Positions 1-6,736 of a stretch of 7,932 bases of DNA are shown here, piece by piece (position 1 is the first letter of the stretch; every line of letters starts with the position of its first letter). Origin of the DNA: Bacilli bacterium (lineage in GTDB: Bacteria > Bacillota_I > Bacilli_A > Haloplasmatales > Haloplasmataceae); contig JAAZCR010000114.1 of NCBI GenBank assembly GCA_012513195.1, positions 1 through 7,932 of the forward strand, in the 5' to 3' direction. The notes under the pieces were generated by a model that was given only the letters and a program-made list of their open reading frames with translations, was not told the origin of the DNA and ran no database searches. Position numbers and translations under genes: made by a program.

Positions 1-273
1 ACCTAATGTGGTGATTTCTTCCTCTTCATCTTCAAAAACAATGTCATCTTCATTATCAAATAAAGCGAAGGAAATAACATCAGTTACCCGATCAATCCCT
101 CGATATGTTCGATTGATTTCTTGAATTTTCTCTTTACTAACAAAGACGACACTTACTTCATAATATTTATCAATTTGCTCGACTTTCATAGCTTCATTAA
201 ATACTTCCGTAATTAAGGTATCATAACCAGTGGTATCATATTCTGTTTCATTCACAAAGACAATATCTAACAT
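1..273 (-). CDS. ybeY: Endoribonuclease / rRNA maturation factor YbeY, N-terminal part (3' end outside window)
   Basis: My own translation of the reverse strand gives 91 codons starting at the ATG at 273-271 and running off the left edge without a stop. It begins MLDIVFVNETEYDT and contains NRTYRGIDRVTDVISFAL (about residues 61-78), the characteristic N-terminal signature of YbeY, followed by an acidic loop rich in Asp and Glu. The metal-binding HxxxHxxGxxH motif expected near the C terminus (usual length about 150-160 residues) would lie outside the window. The family is a metal-dependent RNase acting in 16S rRNA 3'-end maturation and ribosome quality control in the cytoplasm. The start is supported by an AAGAGG Shine-Dalgarno sequence inside the 3' end of phoH. 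Only 1 nt separates the phoH stop from this ATG, so the two are very probably translationally coupled. Confidence 0.93.
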   Translation of the reverse strand, partial: MLDIVFVNETEYDTTGYDTLITEVFNEAMKVEQIDKYYEVSVVFVSKEKIQEINRTYRGIDRVTDVISFALFDNEDDIVFEDEEEEITTLG

Positions 274-274
274 C

Positions 275-1255
275 TTAAACCTCTTTCCGTGTATATTCTT
301 CATATCGATCGATAACTTTTTGAACTAATGGATGTCTAATGATATCAGAGACATCAAAGGTACATATCGCAATATTATCAATACCTTTTAGGATATTAAT
401 ACAAGTAATTAAGCCAGAACGGACTCCCCTTGGTAAGTCCACTTGCGAGACATCTCCCGTTACTATCATTTTAGAATTAAACCCTAAACGGGTTAAGAAC
501 ATCTTCATTTGTTGGTCAGTTGTATTTTGTGCTTCATCTAAGATAATATAAGCATCTTCTAAGGTACGACCACGCATATAAGCTAAAGGAGCGATTTCAA
601 TAATACCTTTTTCGATAAATGATTCCGTAGCTTCCACTCCTAAAGTGTCATGTAAGGCGTCATAAAGGGGGCGTAAGTATGGATCAACCTTTTCTTTTAA
701 ATCACCAGGTAAAAAACCTAAACTTTCTCCTGCTTCAACTGCTGGTCTGGTGAGGATGATCCGTTTAACTTCTTGTGATTTTAGAGCACTGACAGCTTTT
801 ACAACTGCTAAATAAGTTTTTCCCGTACCAGCAGGTCCTGTCGCAAATACGATATCATTTTCTTCAATCGCTTTGATATAACGACGTTGATTAAAGGTTT
901 TGGCGACAATGGGTTTGCCATTGGATTTTTTTCCAATGATAAGTTTATTCTTGTAGAGGGAAACCACATCTTCTAGCATATCATTTTCTAGCATGCGGAA
1001 ACAATACATCAAATCCCGTTCGTTAATATTGTTTTCATATTTAATGATATTCTGTAAAGTTTTTAAAACGCGTAATAGGTTCGTTTTTGCTTCGTCAGAA
1101 ATAGTATTGCTAACCAAAATTGCATCACCACGGGTGATGATTTTCGTTGCGAAATAGTCTTCTAATAGTTTTAAGTTGCGATCGTGACTACCAATAATCG
1201 CCATCGATTCTTCTAAATTATTAAAACGAAAGTCTAGACTGATAAATTCACTCAT
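275..1255 (-). CDS. phoH: PhoH family P-loop ATPase
   Basis: A 326-residue protein, close to the usual 315-325 of Firmicute PhoH. The N-terminal roughly 110 residues form the less conserved, putatively nucleic-acid-binding part. The C-terminal PhoH ATPase domain holds a Walker A motif GPAGTGKT (residues 140-147), a TRPAVEAGESLGFLPGD block (169-185), a Walker B IILDEAQN (237-244) and the TGD segment (266-268), all intact. PhoH proteins are cytoplasmic ATPases related to the ATPase half of the PhoH2 RNA helicases. Their substrate is uncertain, but gene neighbourhood with ybeY points to RNA or ribosome metabolism. The ATG at 1255 is preceded by AAAGGAGA at 1263-1270 with good spacing. The gene lies 4 nt after yqfD and 1 nt before ybeY. 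In Bacillus pgpH separates phoH from ybeY; here it is absent from this position. Confidence 0.96.
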   Translation of the reverse strand: MSEFISLDFRFNNLEESMAIIGSHDRNLKLLEDYFATKIITRGDAILVSNTISDEAKTNLLRVLKTLQNIIKYENNINERDLMYCFRMLENDMLEDVVSLYKNKLIIGKKSNGKPIVAKTFNQRRYIKAIEENDIVFATGPAGTGKTYLAVVKAVSALKSQEVKRIILTRPAVEAGESLGFLPGDLKEKVDPYLRPLYDALHDTLGVEATESFIEKGIIEIAPLAYMRGRTLEDAYIILDEAQNTTDQQMKMFLTRLGFNSKMIVTGDVSQVDLPRGVRSGLITCINILKGIDNIAICTFDVSDIIRHPLVQKVIDRYEEYTRKEV

Positions 1256-1259
1256 TAAC

Positions 1260-2408
1260 CTATCTCCTTTGAAATATTGCGATATCTTCTAAAGTTTGTA
1301 CGAAAAAAGTATAGTAGTAGTTATTTTCATCTTCACTTTGATTAATTAAGTTGATGCTAATGATTTGTTCGCCCTCTTTAAATTTGCTAATTAATTCATA
1401 TCTAATCTTTGATTCAGCAAAAATTAAACTTGTGTTTTCATCGTATATATTTATTATATCACTTTTTTCTAAATAATGTATTTTTTTCCATCCTAGTGGT
1501 ATGTCAAATTTACCTATTTTAAATAGGCTTAATACTATTTCTTCATCATATTGTTCATACATATTATCAACATTTTTAATAGTAAGATTTAATCCAAAAA
1601 AATAAAAAATCTTTTTGGTTTTAATCCTACCAGTATAAGCACTTTCTATCAGCATTTTAGGTACTGTCACATTAACAGTATCCCACACTTCCGCATATAC
1701 TACACCTTCACTAGGTACATAAAATGCACTTTCATCACCGTAATTATAACGCAAGTTACCAGTTACAAGCAACTCTCCACTACGGACAAATTGATTATAT
1801 TGAATTAATGGTAAACCATGTCTAATTTTATACATTTTAATGATGCCATCTTTTTTTGCGACTAAATCCCCATACCCTTCTACTGTTTGAATCTGCTTAT
1901 TAATAATGCTAGGCTCTAATAATCTAACATATAAGACTGTTCCTTTTTTTTCTACTGATATCCATTCAAAATGACTAAACTCTTTACGTAGTTCATAATT
2001 TAACTCTTGAATACTACCAGTAAATACATCAAAAATAAGATAATCCTTAAAATGTTTCCTAATTAATTGCTCAATCCGTTCATTATCCTTCGTTTCACTA
2101 GAAAATCTAATGTCTTTAATTGTAAATGTTTGAACGTATAAAAAGATTACAAGTATTATTAACCCAACTACAATACTAATATGTCGCTTAATTAGCGCTA
2201 AAAGATACTTTAACCCTTGATAACTGATGATTTCATAAGGAATATCATGATTATCTAAAATATCTAAATCGTGTTCCGTAACTCTTATAAAATAGTAGTC
2301 ACCTTTTTTATTAGTAATTTTAATCTCATTAACGAACTTCTGATGTATTTTAAGAAAATCATTAATTTTGACTTTAATAATGACTTTAAACAGGTTTGCC
2401 TTATTCAT
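1260..2408 (-). CDS. yqfD: Sporulation protein YqfD
   Basis: A 382-residue protein from the ATG at 2408 (Bacillus YqfD is about 400). An N-terminal region of about 75 residues is followed by one strong transmembrane segment (about 77-95, rich in Ile, Val and Leu) and a large C-terminal domain. The family hallmark is at about 180-217: GDLVAKKDGIIKM, then HGLPL, then VRSGELLVTG. The C-terminal EDIAIFQ also fits the family. YqfD is a membrane protein of the mother-cell sporulation programme with unknown biochemical activity, always paired with YqfC. An alternative GTG start at 2417 lies within the Shine-Dalgarno AGGTGAT (2413-2419), so the ATG four bases after that element is preferred. The gene overlaps the yqfC stop by 8 nt and is followed by phoH, as in Bacillus. 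AAT and AAA codons are frequent, as in the neighbours. Confidence 0.93.
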   Translation of the reverse strand: MNKANLFKVIIKVKINDFLKIHQKFVNEIKITNKKGDYYFIRVTEHDLDILDNHDIPYEIISYQGLKYLLALIKRHISIVVGLIILVIFLYVQTFTIKDIRFSSETKDNERIEQLIRKHFKDYLIFDVFTGSIQELNYELRKEFSHFEWISVEKKGTVLYVRLLEPSIINKQIQTVEGYGDLVAKKDGIIKMYKIRHGLPLIQYNQFVRSGELLVTGNLRYNYGDESAFYVPSEGVVYAEVWDTVNVTVPKMLIESAYTGRIKTKKIFYFFGLNLTIKNVDNMYEQYDEEIVLSLFKIGKFDIPLGWKKIHYLEKSDIINIYDENTSLIFAESKIRYELISKFKEGEQIISINLINQSEDENNYYYTFFVQTLEDIAIFQRR

Positions 2409-2667
2409 TTTTATCACCTAGTAACTTAATGTCTTCAATGTCCCCAACAATTTCCAAAAAATACTTAATAATAGTTTTGATTCTTAAAAGTTTTCCTGTA
2501 ACAACTATGTTTCGTAATTTTATATACTCCTCTTTAATTTCTTCCACTTCATCATAATTTTGAATAAAAACCTGTTTGCGATTTAATATCGTTATCTTTT
2601 CAACATTAAGAAACATTTCATCTTTAACTTCATTTACCTTTGAAAAGAACCCTTTTACCTTTTTCAT
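2401..2667 (-). CDS. yqfC: Sporulation protein YqfC (YabP/YqfC family)
   Basis: An 88-residue protein, the usual size of the family (about 90). The core VEKITILNRKQVFIQNYDEV, followed by IKLRNIVVTGKLLRI and a C-terminal EIVGDIEDIKLL, matches the YabP/YqfC fold pattern of an initial 'ITI.NR..v.IEN' block and a later 'i.i.G..L.I' block ending in an '.i.G.I..i.y' strand. The family is small, soluble, sporulation-specific and partnered with YqfD; its biochemical role is unknown. An upstream GTG at 2676 is in frame, but it sits inside the Shine-Dalgarno AGGTGAG (2672-2678), so I take the ATG at 2667. It is the first gene of the yqfC-yqfD-phoH-ybeY run and overlaps yqfD by 8 nt. A sigma-E-like promoter lies just upstream. 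Divergence from the Bacillus protein is considerable, so the call rests on pattern plus context. Confidence 0.88.
   Translation of the reverse strand: MKKVKGFFSKVNEVKDEMFLNVEKITILNRKQVFIQNYDEVEEIKEEYIKLRNIVVTGKLLRIKTIIKYFLEIVGDIEDIKLLGDKNE
2413..2419 (-). promoter_or_regulatory. Shine-Dalgarno that decides the yqfD start
   Basis: AGGTGAT on the minus strand, complementary to the 16S 3' end, lies four bases before the ATG at 2408. An in-frame GTG (2417-2415) is part of this element and so cannot be the initiator served by it. It is located inside the last codons of yqfC, which implies translational coupling. Confidence 0.75.
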
Positions 2668-2671
2668 ATAT

Positions 2672-2678
2672 CTCACCT
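2672..2678 (-). promoter_or_regulatory. Shine-Dalgarno that decides the yqfC start
   Basis: AGGTGAG on the minus strand lies four bases before the ATG at 2667. The in-frame GTG at 2676-2674 is inside this element, arguing against the longer reading frame. Confidence 0.75.
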
Positions 2679-2683
2679 AAAAC

Positions 2684-2710
2684 ATTATATGAAGGAAAAT
2701 ATATTAATAT
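2684..2710 (-). promoter_or_regulatory. Possible sigma-E-type sporulation promoter of yqfC operon
   Basis: On the minus strand, ATATT (2710-2706) is followed after exactly 14 bases by CATATAAT (2691-2684). The remembered Bacillus sigma-E pattern is ATATT, about 14 bases, then CATACAaT, so one base differs. yqfC and yqfD are known sigma-E (mother-cell) genes in Bacillus, which fits. The same -10 contains TATAAT, but no TTGACA-like -35 is found at 16-18 bases, so a vegetative sigma-A reading is weaker. Two cautions apply: the region is very AT-rich, making chance matches easy, and the predicted start near 2677 would place the Shine-Dalgarno almost at the 5' end of the message. Confidence 0.5.
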
Positions 2711-2736
2711 TTAGATTAGGTAGTTAATGATAATAT

Positions 2737-2761
2737 AAAAAATCCGCTTAAGCGGATTTTT
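2737..2761 (-). terminator. Rho-independent terminator after the rhomboid gene
   Basis: A perfect inverted repeat TCCGCTTAAGCGGA (2743-2756) is flanked by an A run (2737-2742) and a T run (2757-2761). On the minus strand this gives a GC-rich hairpin followed by six U, about 25 bases after the stop of the rhomboid-like gene. It would end the comEB-to-rhomboid transcript and isolate it from yqfC. The symmetry would also allow termination on the plus strand, but no plus-strand gene is seen nearby. Confidence 0.88.
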
Positions 2762-2786
2762 AAGCAAATATATCGAAATAAAAAGG

Positions 2787-3941
2787 TTATTTAAGTCCAA
2801 TAAATAAACCTAATACAACAAGGACTAAGTAACAAACACCTGCGACGATGCGATGAAGCTTATTATCTCCCTTATGATTAGGTAAACCAATCACAAAACT
2901 TGATACGAAACCAGCTATAAAGGCACTAAGGAGTGCGATAATATTAACTGTATCACCTAATAATACTAGAAGAAGTAATAATAATACACTATAAAGAATG
3001 ATGCGTTTCAGGAGCATAGCCAGAAAACGCCGATAATAGATGATGACTAAGATAAAAGCACCAAGAAATGCATATATAATAGGTGTAAAACCTGTTAAAT
3101 AGGCTTCACTAGCGGCAAACGCAAAAATCATCGCATTGGTAAAAATCATTGAAGATGCAATAATCGCTAAATAACGTAATGAACCATAGATTCGCTCTAG
3201 TCTTAATCCAATCGTAATGATGAAAAAGATACTAAAGAAAACCGTGATATAATTAAGAGATACGAGATTATTAGTTATTAAAGTGTAAAACCAAAATTTT
3301 TCGATATTACCTTTAGTAAGTAATAAATACGGATAAATATCAGGTAATCCTTCAAACACATTTAATAAAAACTGATAAAGGTATATGATAACAATAATAA
3401 TACCAAGAATAATATTTACATACTTATCTTTTCGATTAAATGCTTGTGAAACTTGATTTATATATGCCATGCTTAAATTATTTATACGATAAGCTAGCAT
3501 TGCTGGATCAAGATCGAAAGGATAATCAACAATATCGGGATAATATTGGGTTAAGATGTTATCTTTGGTTAGTTGGGATTTATCACTTGCATTTACAATA
3601 TCGACATTTTTGGGTAAGTCGATTTGCTCAACATCAATACTACAGTTTAAGGTTATAATAAGAATACGTTGGTTAAATAGAAAAAACTGTCTTTTTAAGT
3701 TATATTTAATCAGATCAACTTTTTCCATTAAGTCATCAATATTTACATCATTAATTAATGGGTGTGTATAGATATAAATGATGTTATAGTATGAATTATT
3801 GAAATTTTCTAAAATCTTATCTTCAACATTTAGGATGGTATAACCATGCTTATCAAGGAAAAAATGAATAAGATTATAGGCATAATGTTCAAGATCACTA
3901 TTATGAAACTGGTCAAAGTTAACAATATTAACCGAACTCAT
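2787..3941 (-). CDS. Rhomboid-family membrane protein (GluP/YqgP-like), predicted proteolytically inactive
   Basis: A 384-residue protein: an N-terminal soluble domain (1-172), then about seven hydrophobic helices (roughly 175-196, 225-246, 257-279, 284-302, 312-329, 332-352, 363-383). Compared with Bacillus YqgP from memory, the architecture agrees: a soluble N-terminal domain, the LERIYGSLRYL block after helix 2 (248-258; YqgP has VERMYGS), and a conserved GLP (352-354) after helix 6. It lacks the C-terminal TPR part of YqgP. The catalytic GASG becomes GFTP (284-287), so Ser is replaced by Thr and followed by Pro. The helix-6 His aligns with Leu337, and the helix-2 His/Asn positions are Thr233 and Ser237. 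It is therefore probably a pseudoprotease that binds or escorts membrane proteins. The ATG at 3941 has GAGGAAGG upstream, 13 nt after the pseudouridine synthase gene. It is the last gene before the terminator. Confidence 0.75.
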   Translation of the reverse strand: MSSVNIVNFDQFHNSDLEHYAYNLIHFFLDKHGYTILNVEDKILENFNNSYYNIIYIYTHPLINDVNIDDLMEKVDLIKYNLKRQFFLFNQRILIITLNCSIDVEQIDLPKNVDIVNASDKSQLTKDNILTQYYPDIVDYPFDLDPAMLAYRINNLSMAYINQVSQAFNRKDKYVNIILGIIIVIIYLYQFLLNVFEGLPDIYPYLLLTKGNIEKFWFYTLITNNLVSLNYITVFFSIFFIITIGLRLERIYGSLRYLAIIASSMIFTNAMIFAFAASEAYLTGFTPIIYAFLGAFILVIIYYRRFLAMLLKRIILYSVLLLLLLVLLGDTVNIIALLSAFIAGFVSSFVIGLPNHKGDNKLHRIVAGVCYLVLVVLGLFIGLK

Positions 3942-3954
3942 TAATGAACCTTCC

Positions 3955-4872
3955 TCATGATTTATACATTTTACGTAACTTTTCTAAAAACTCTTGAAAG
4001 TAATCTGGTAGAGGAGCTTCAAATTCCATGAATTCTTTTGTCCGCGGGTGATAGAAACCTAAAACCGCTGCATGTAAGTATTGACCTTCCCTACCAACTA
4101 CTCTTTTTGGTCCATACTTTGTATCACCCACTAAAGGATGACCAATATAACTCATATGAACACGAATTTGATGGGTGCGACCAGTTTCTAATTGACAGGA
4201 AATATAGGTGTATGGACCCAAATATTCAATGACTTTATAATGCGTAATGGCTGTTCTTCCACCAAGTACGACAGCCATTTTAGTCCGATCATTTTTGTCA
4301 CGACCAATGGGGGCATCAATCGTACCTTCTGGATGCAATAAATTTCCGTGACAAATGGCATAATAAATTCTTTTAGTAACCTTTTCTTTAAACTGTTCAG
4401 CAAGAGATATATGAGCATCATCGTTCTTCGCCATGACAAGTAAACCAGAAGTATCTTTATCAATACGATGCACGATTCCTGGTCGTATTATACCATTAAT
4501 CCCTGATAAATCATCGCAATGATATAATAACGCATTGACTAAAGTACCAGTAAAATGCCCATTGGCAGGATGAACGACCATGCCACTAGGTTTATTAATG
4601 ACGATAACATCCTCATCCTCATAATAAACATCAAGTGGGATGTTTTCTGGTTGCACATCTAGTCCGATAGGGTCTTTTACTTTAACGACTATTACATCTC
4701 CCCAGTTAACGCGATAACTAGGTTTTTCAATGCGTTTATTTACTTCAACAAGTTCTTCATCCATCATTTTCTTCACCTGATTGCGTGAGAACTCGGTAAA
4801 TACTGTTGCGATTAATTTATCAAGTCGCGTACCTTCGTCTTCTTCTTGCACAACGTATACTAAAGTTTCCAT
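3955..4872 (-). CDS. RluD-family 23S rRNA pseudouridine synthase
   Basis: A 305-residue protein, the standard length of RluD/YlyB. An N-terminal S4 RNA-binding domain (about 16-64; TRLDKLIATV, then SRNQVKKMMDEELVEVN) precedes the RluA-type catalytic domain. The active-site motif HRIDKDTSGLLVMAK begins at residue 135, with catalytic Asp138. The family blocks INKPSGMVVHPANG (about 92-105) and LETGRTHQIRVHM (about 228-240) are also intact. It isomerises uridines in RNA; RluD acts on the helix 69 loop of 23S rRNA, but the RluA family has several target types, so the exact site is uncertain. I use the ATG at 4872, because the TTG at 4875 abuts the Shine-Dalgarno. The gene ends in TGA and starts 15 nt after lspA, the same neighbour order as lspA-ylyB in Bacillus. 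Confidence 0.94.
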   Translation of the reverse strand: METLVYVVQEEDEGTRLDKLIATVFTEFSRNQVKKMMDEELVEVNKRIEKPSYRVNWGDVIVVKVKDPIGLDVQPENIPLDVYYEDEDVIVINKPSGMVVHPANGHFTGTLVNALLYHCDDLSGINGIIRPGIVHRIDKDTSGLLVMAKNDDAHISLAEQFKEKVTKRIYYAICHGNLLHPEGTIDAPIGRDKNDRTKMAVVLGGRTAITHYKVIEYLGPYTYISCQLETGRTHQIRVHMSYIGHPLVGDTKYGPKRVVGREGQYLHAAVLGFYHPRTKEFMEFEAPLPDYFQEFLEKLRKMYKS

Positions 4873-4875
4873 CAA

Positions 4876-4885
4876 ATCACCCCTT
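4876..4885 (-). promoter_or_regulatory. Shine-Dalgarno that decides the pseudouridine synthase start
   Basis: AAGGGGTGAT on the minus strand touches a TTG codon at 4875-4873, which leaves no spacer for TTG initiation. It is properly placed for the next codon, ATG at 4872. Confidence 0.7.
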
Positions 4886-4887
4886 CT

Positions 4888-5334
4888 TTAGATGAGTTGT
4901 GTGATGATAAAAGTGACTAAACCAAATAGTACATAAATATCAGCTAAATTAAATATGGGGGTATATTTATTTTTAAAATGAAACATCAAGAAATCTACCA
5001 CTTTTCTTCTAAAGACGCGACAGAAAAGATTACCTAAAGTACCTGAAATTAAAAATATCAAAGATAATGTGAATAGCGTGTTATTGATGAGATCGCCATC
5101 ACGATACAAAAGAAAACCAAAAACTAGGAAGGCAATGGCTTTGATAATCGCAAGTAAAACACCATGTCCTTGTAAAATTCCTAATGCAGCACCTGTATTA
5201 TAAGTTAAATAAAAGCGCAAATAAGGTACTTTTAATGGGTATTCTTCTTCTAATGTTAAGTACTTAACTGCTAAATATTTAGTTAACTGGTCTAAACCTA
5301 CTAAAAACAATATTAACATGATAATGTAAAGCAT
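4888..5334 (-). CDS. lspA: Lipoprotein signal peptidase II (LspA) with one altered conserved residue
   Basis: A 148-residue protein with four predicted membrane helices, normal for LspA (150-165). Family motifs in order are LDQLTKYLA (Asp15), YNTGAALG (Asn46), SGTLGNLFCR (98-106), VVDF (Asp114) and FNLADIYVLFG (Asn129, Asp132). Asp114 and Asp132 align with the aspartyl dyad seen in LspA structures. LspA cuts the signal peptide of diacylglyceryl-modified prolipoproteins in the cytoplasmic membrane, after Lgt. The oddity is that the usual GNxxDR is GNLFCR here: Cys105, codon TGT, replaces a near-invariant Asp (Bacillus Asp102, by the 27-residue spacing to the last Asp). No single-base change turns an Asp codon into TGT, so a simple sequencing error is unlikely. 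The ATG at 5334 has AAGGTG upstream. The gene lies 9 nt after the 118-residue membrane protein gene. Confidence 0.92.
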   Translation of the reverse strand: MLYIIMLILFLVGLDQLTKYLAVKYLTLEEEYPLKVPYLRFYLTYNTGAALGILQGHGVLLAIIKAIAFLVFGFLLYRDGDLINNTLFTLSLIFLISGTLGNLFCRVFRRKVVDFLMFHFKNKYTPIFNLADIYVLFGLVTFIITQLI

Positions 5335-5343
5335 TTTAACACC

Positions 5344-5700
5344 TTATAAAACAAGGGATTTTATATAAAAATAGATTCCAATAAGAATTAAGCATACAAT
5401 AATAATTTCAATAATTAAGTAAGAAATTAAAGAAATAAGTTTTATGGATCTATCATGATTAGATTTATTAATATTGATAAAGAGAAACAGAAAATAAGAA
5501 ATAAGCGTGGACATAATCATGAAGATAATAAATGCGGGTTCTTTATAAGCTCCATAAATGTAAAGATTCGCAAAGAAAGCGATTAAGAGTGAAAGTAATA
5601 TATAGGCTTTAATCCTTGTATATAAAGTTATCTTGCGGAACTCTTTATCTTTAAAAGTATTAAGATAAAGAGTTTTAAAAAAAGCTTTAATTTTGTCCAT
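5344..5700 (-). CDS. Small membrane protein of unknown function
   Basis: I do not recognise this 118-residue protein. The first 30 residues are basic and amphipathic ([20 protein letters not shown]). Three hydrophobic segments follow at about 31-51, 56-76 and 87-113, the last two separated by a polar basic loop NKSNHDRSIK. The composition is dominated by Ile, Leu, Phe and Tyr, with no Cys pair, metal site or catalytic motif visible. It starts with ATG at 5700 inside the end of ylbL (14 nt overlap), with GGAAAA as a modest ribosome binding site, and ends 9 nt before lspA. Its reality is supported by uninterrupted length, membrane-type composition and tight packing between two conserved genes. 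The context suggests an envelope role, but that is inference. The positive-inside tendency puts the N terminus in the cytoplasm. Confidence 0.8.
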   Translation of the reverse strand: MDKIKAFFKTLYLNTFKDKEFRKITLYTRIKAYILLSLLIAFFANLYIYGAYKEPAFIIFMIMSTLISYFLFLFININKSNHDRSIKLISLISYLIIEIIIVCLILIGIYFYIKSLVL

Positions 5701-6736
5701 AGTTTTCCATTAAGTAATTAATCGCTTCCTCAAGCGTCTCTACAGGAACAATTATCATCTTTGATTTCATCAAATCCCGTGCTTCAACTGCCTCTTCATA
5801 ATGTACAGGAGGAGTAAAGAAGACATCCACTTTCGCTTTACATGCACCATATACCTTCTGTTTGATGCCACCAATAGGACCAACATTGCCATTCACATCA
5901 ATCGTACCAGTTCCCGCAATTTTTAGTCCAAAGGTAATATCAATCGGAGTAAGCATGTTGTAGATGCTCAAAGCTTGAATTAAACCCGCACTAGGTCCAT
6001 AACCTGACCAGTCAATATTAATAATGCGTGGATTAGAGTTCTCATAGTCAATTTCATAATTTGTATAAAGATAGCCTTGATATAAACCTAAAATGCAACT
6101 ATTATCTGTTTCTAAACGCACTTTTTGAGTATTGATTACTTCTTCATTTTTATTTCTTAATACAGTCAGAGTAAATGGTTCTTCACAAGGGATAGTTGTT
6201 AAAATATTCCAAGCTTCTTCTAGGTTTTTAACTTGCTTATCGTTAATCTTGATAATAATATCGCCAACTTTTAAAGCCTGGTAAGCTGGGGTATTTTCAA
6301 TTCTATCAATTATTACTACCCCTTTTTCCTCGTATTTAAGGTGCTTTCCTGCAGCGTTATATGAAGCAATCAAGGCATTATAGATTGAACTAGCTTTATA
6401 GAGTTTATCTTTTTCAAGTAATTCCGCAATTGGTTCCGAATAGGTAACTTTACTCATCTTAAAGATTTCAGCCTTTTTATTGAGTTTAGCAAGGAGATAT
6501 TGAAAGGGACTAGGTTTATCAATTACTGTTACATAGGATGAGTTAAATGAACCTTTGATTGTTTTATCAGGATAAATGTTTTCAACTGTTAAGAAGACAT
6601 TTTCATTCTCAACGCCACCAGGAAGGTCGACTGAGTAAGGTAAAGGGAAGACAAAAAAGAGTAGTAATACGATATAAATAATACCATAGATGATTAACGA
6701 CTTATAATTGCTCTTTAACCACTCCTTAACCTTCAT
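5687..6736 (-). CDS. ylbL: PDZ-Lon (S16) membrane-anchored serine protease, YlbL type
   Basis: A 349-residue protein (Bacillus YlbL is about 340). It has one N-terminal signal-anchor helix (about 13-32), then PYSVDLPGG typical of this family. A PDZ domain follows (about 138-200, [13 protein letters not shown]). The C-terminal Lon-type protease domain has GPSAGL with catalytic Ser249 and IGGIKQKV with catalytic Lys292. The Ser-Lys spacing of 43 equals that of Lon (Ser679, Lys722). It should act outside the membrane as a Ser-Lys dyad protease; in Bacillus YlbL helps degrade the DNA-damage cell-division inhibitor YneA. I use the ATG at 6736; the longer GTG start (6745) lies inside the Shine-Dalgarno. 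It overlaps comEB by 11 nt and the following gene by 14 nt. In Bacillus it sits beside coaD, so the neighbours differ here. Confidence 0.94.
   Translation of the reverse strand: MKVKEWLKSNYKSLIIYGIIYIVLLLFFVFPLPYSVDLPGGVENENVFLTVENIYPDKTIKGSFNSSYVTVIDKPSPFQYLLAKLNKKAEIFKMSKVTYSEPIAELLEKDKLYKASSIYNALIASYNAAGKHLKYEEKGVVIIDRIENTPAYQALKVGDIIIKINDKQVKNLEEAWNILTTIPCEEPFTLTVLRNKNEEVINTQKVRLETDNSCILGLYQGYLYTNYEIDYENSNPRIINIDWSGYGPSAGLIQALSIYNMLTPIDITFGLKIAGTGTIDVNGNVGPIGGIKQKVYGACKAKVDVFFTPPVHYEEAVEARDLMKSKMIIVPVETLEEAINYLMENYGQN

Noticed and set aside
339..551. Plus-strand open frame inside phoH
   Set aside because: It lies antisense to the conserved PhoH ATPase domain, and its product resembles nothing and has no ribosome binding site of note; it is a shadow frame.
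2409..2417. GTG start for yqfD giving three more residues
   Set aside because: The GTG is part of the AGGTGAT ribosome binding site; the ATG at 2408 has the proper spacing. The same logic was applied to yqfC (2676), ylbL (6745) and comEB (7217), and to the TTG at 4875.
2684..2689. TATAAT as an ordinary sigma-A promoter for yqfC
   Set aside because: No TTGACA-like box lies 16-18 bases upstream, while a sigma-E-type -35 is correctly placed; kept only as an alternative.
2743..2756. The perfect 14-base palindrome as an operator
   Set aside because: Its flanking A and T runs and position after a stop codon are those of a terminator.
3440..3771. Two plus-strand open frames antisense to the rhomboid-like gene
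   Set aside because: They overlap each other and the real gene in other frames, and their translations look random.
4038..4463. Open frames on both strands inside the RluD-type gene
   Set aside because: The catalytic and TGRTHQIRVH regions of the pseudouridine synthase cover this stretch; these are out-of-frame shadows.
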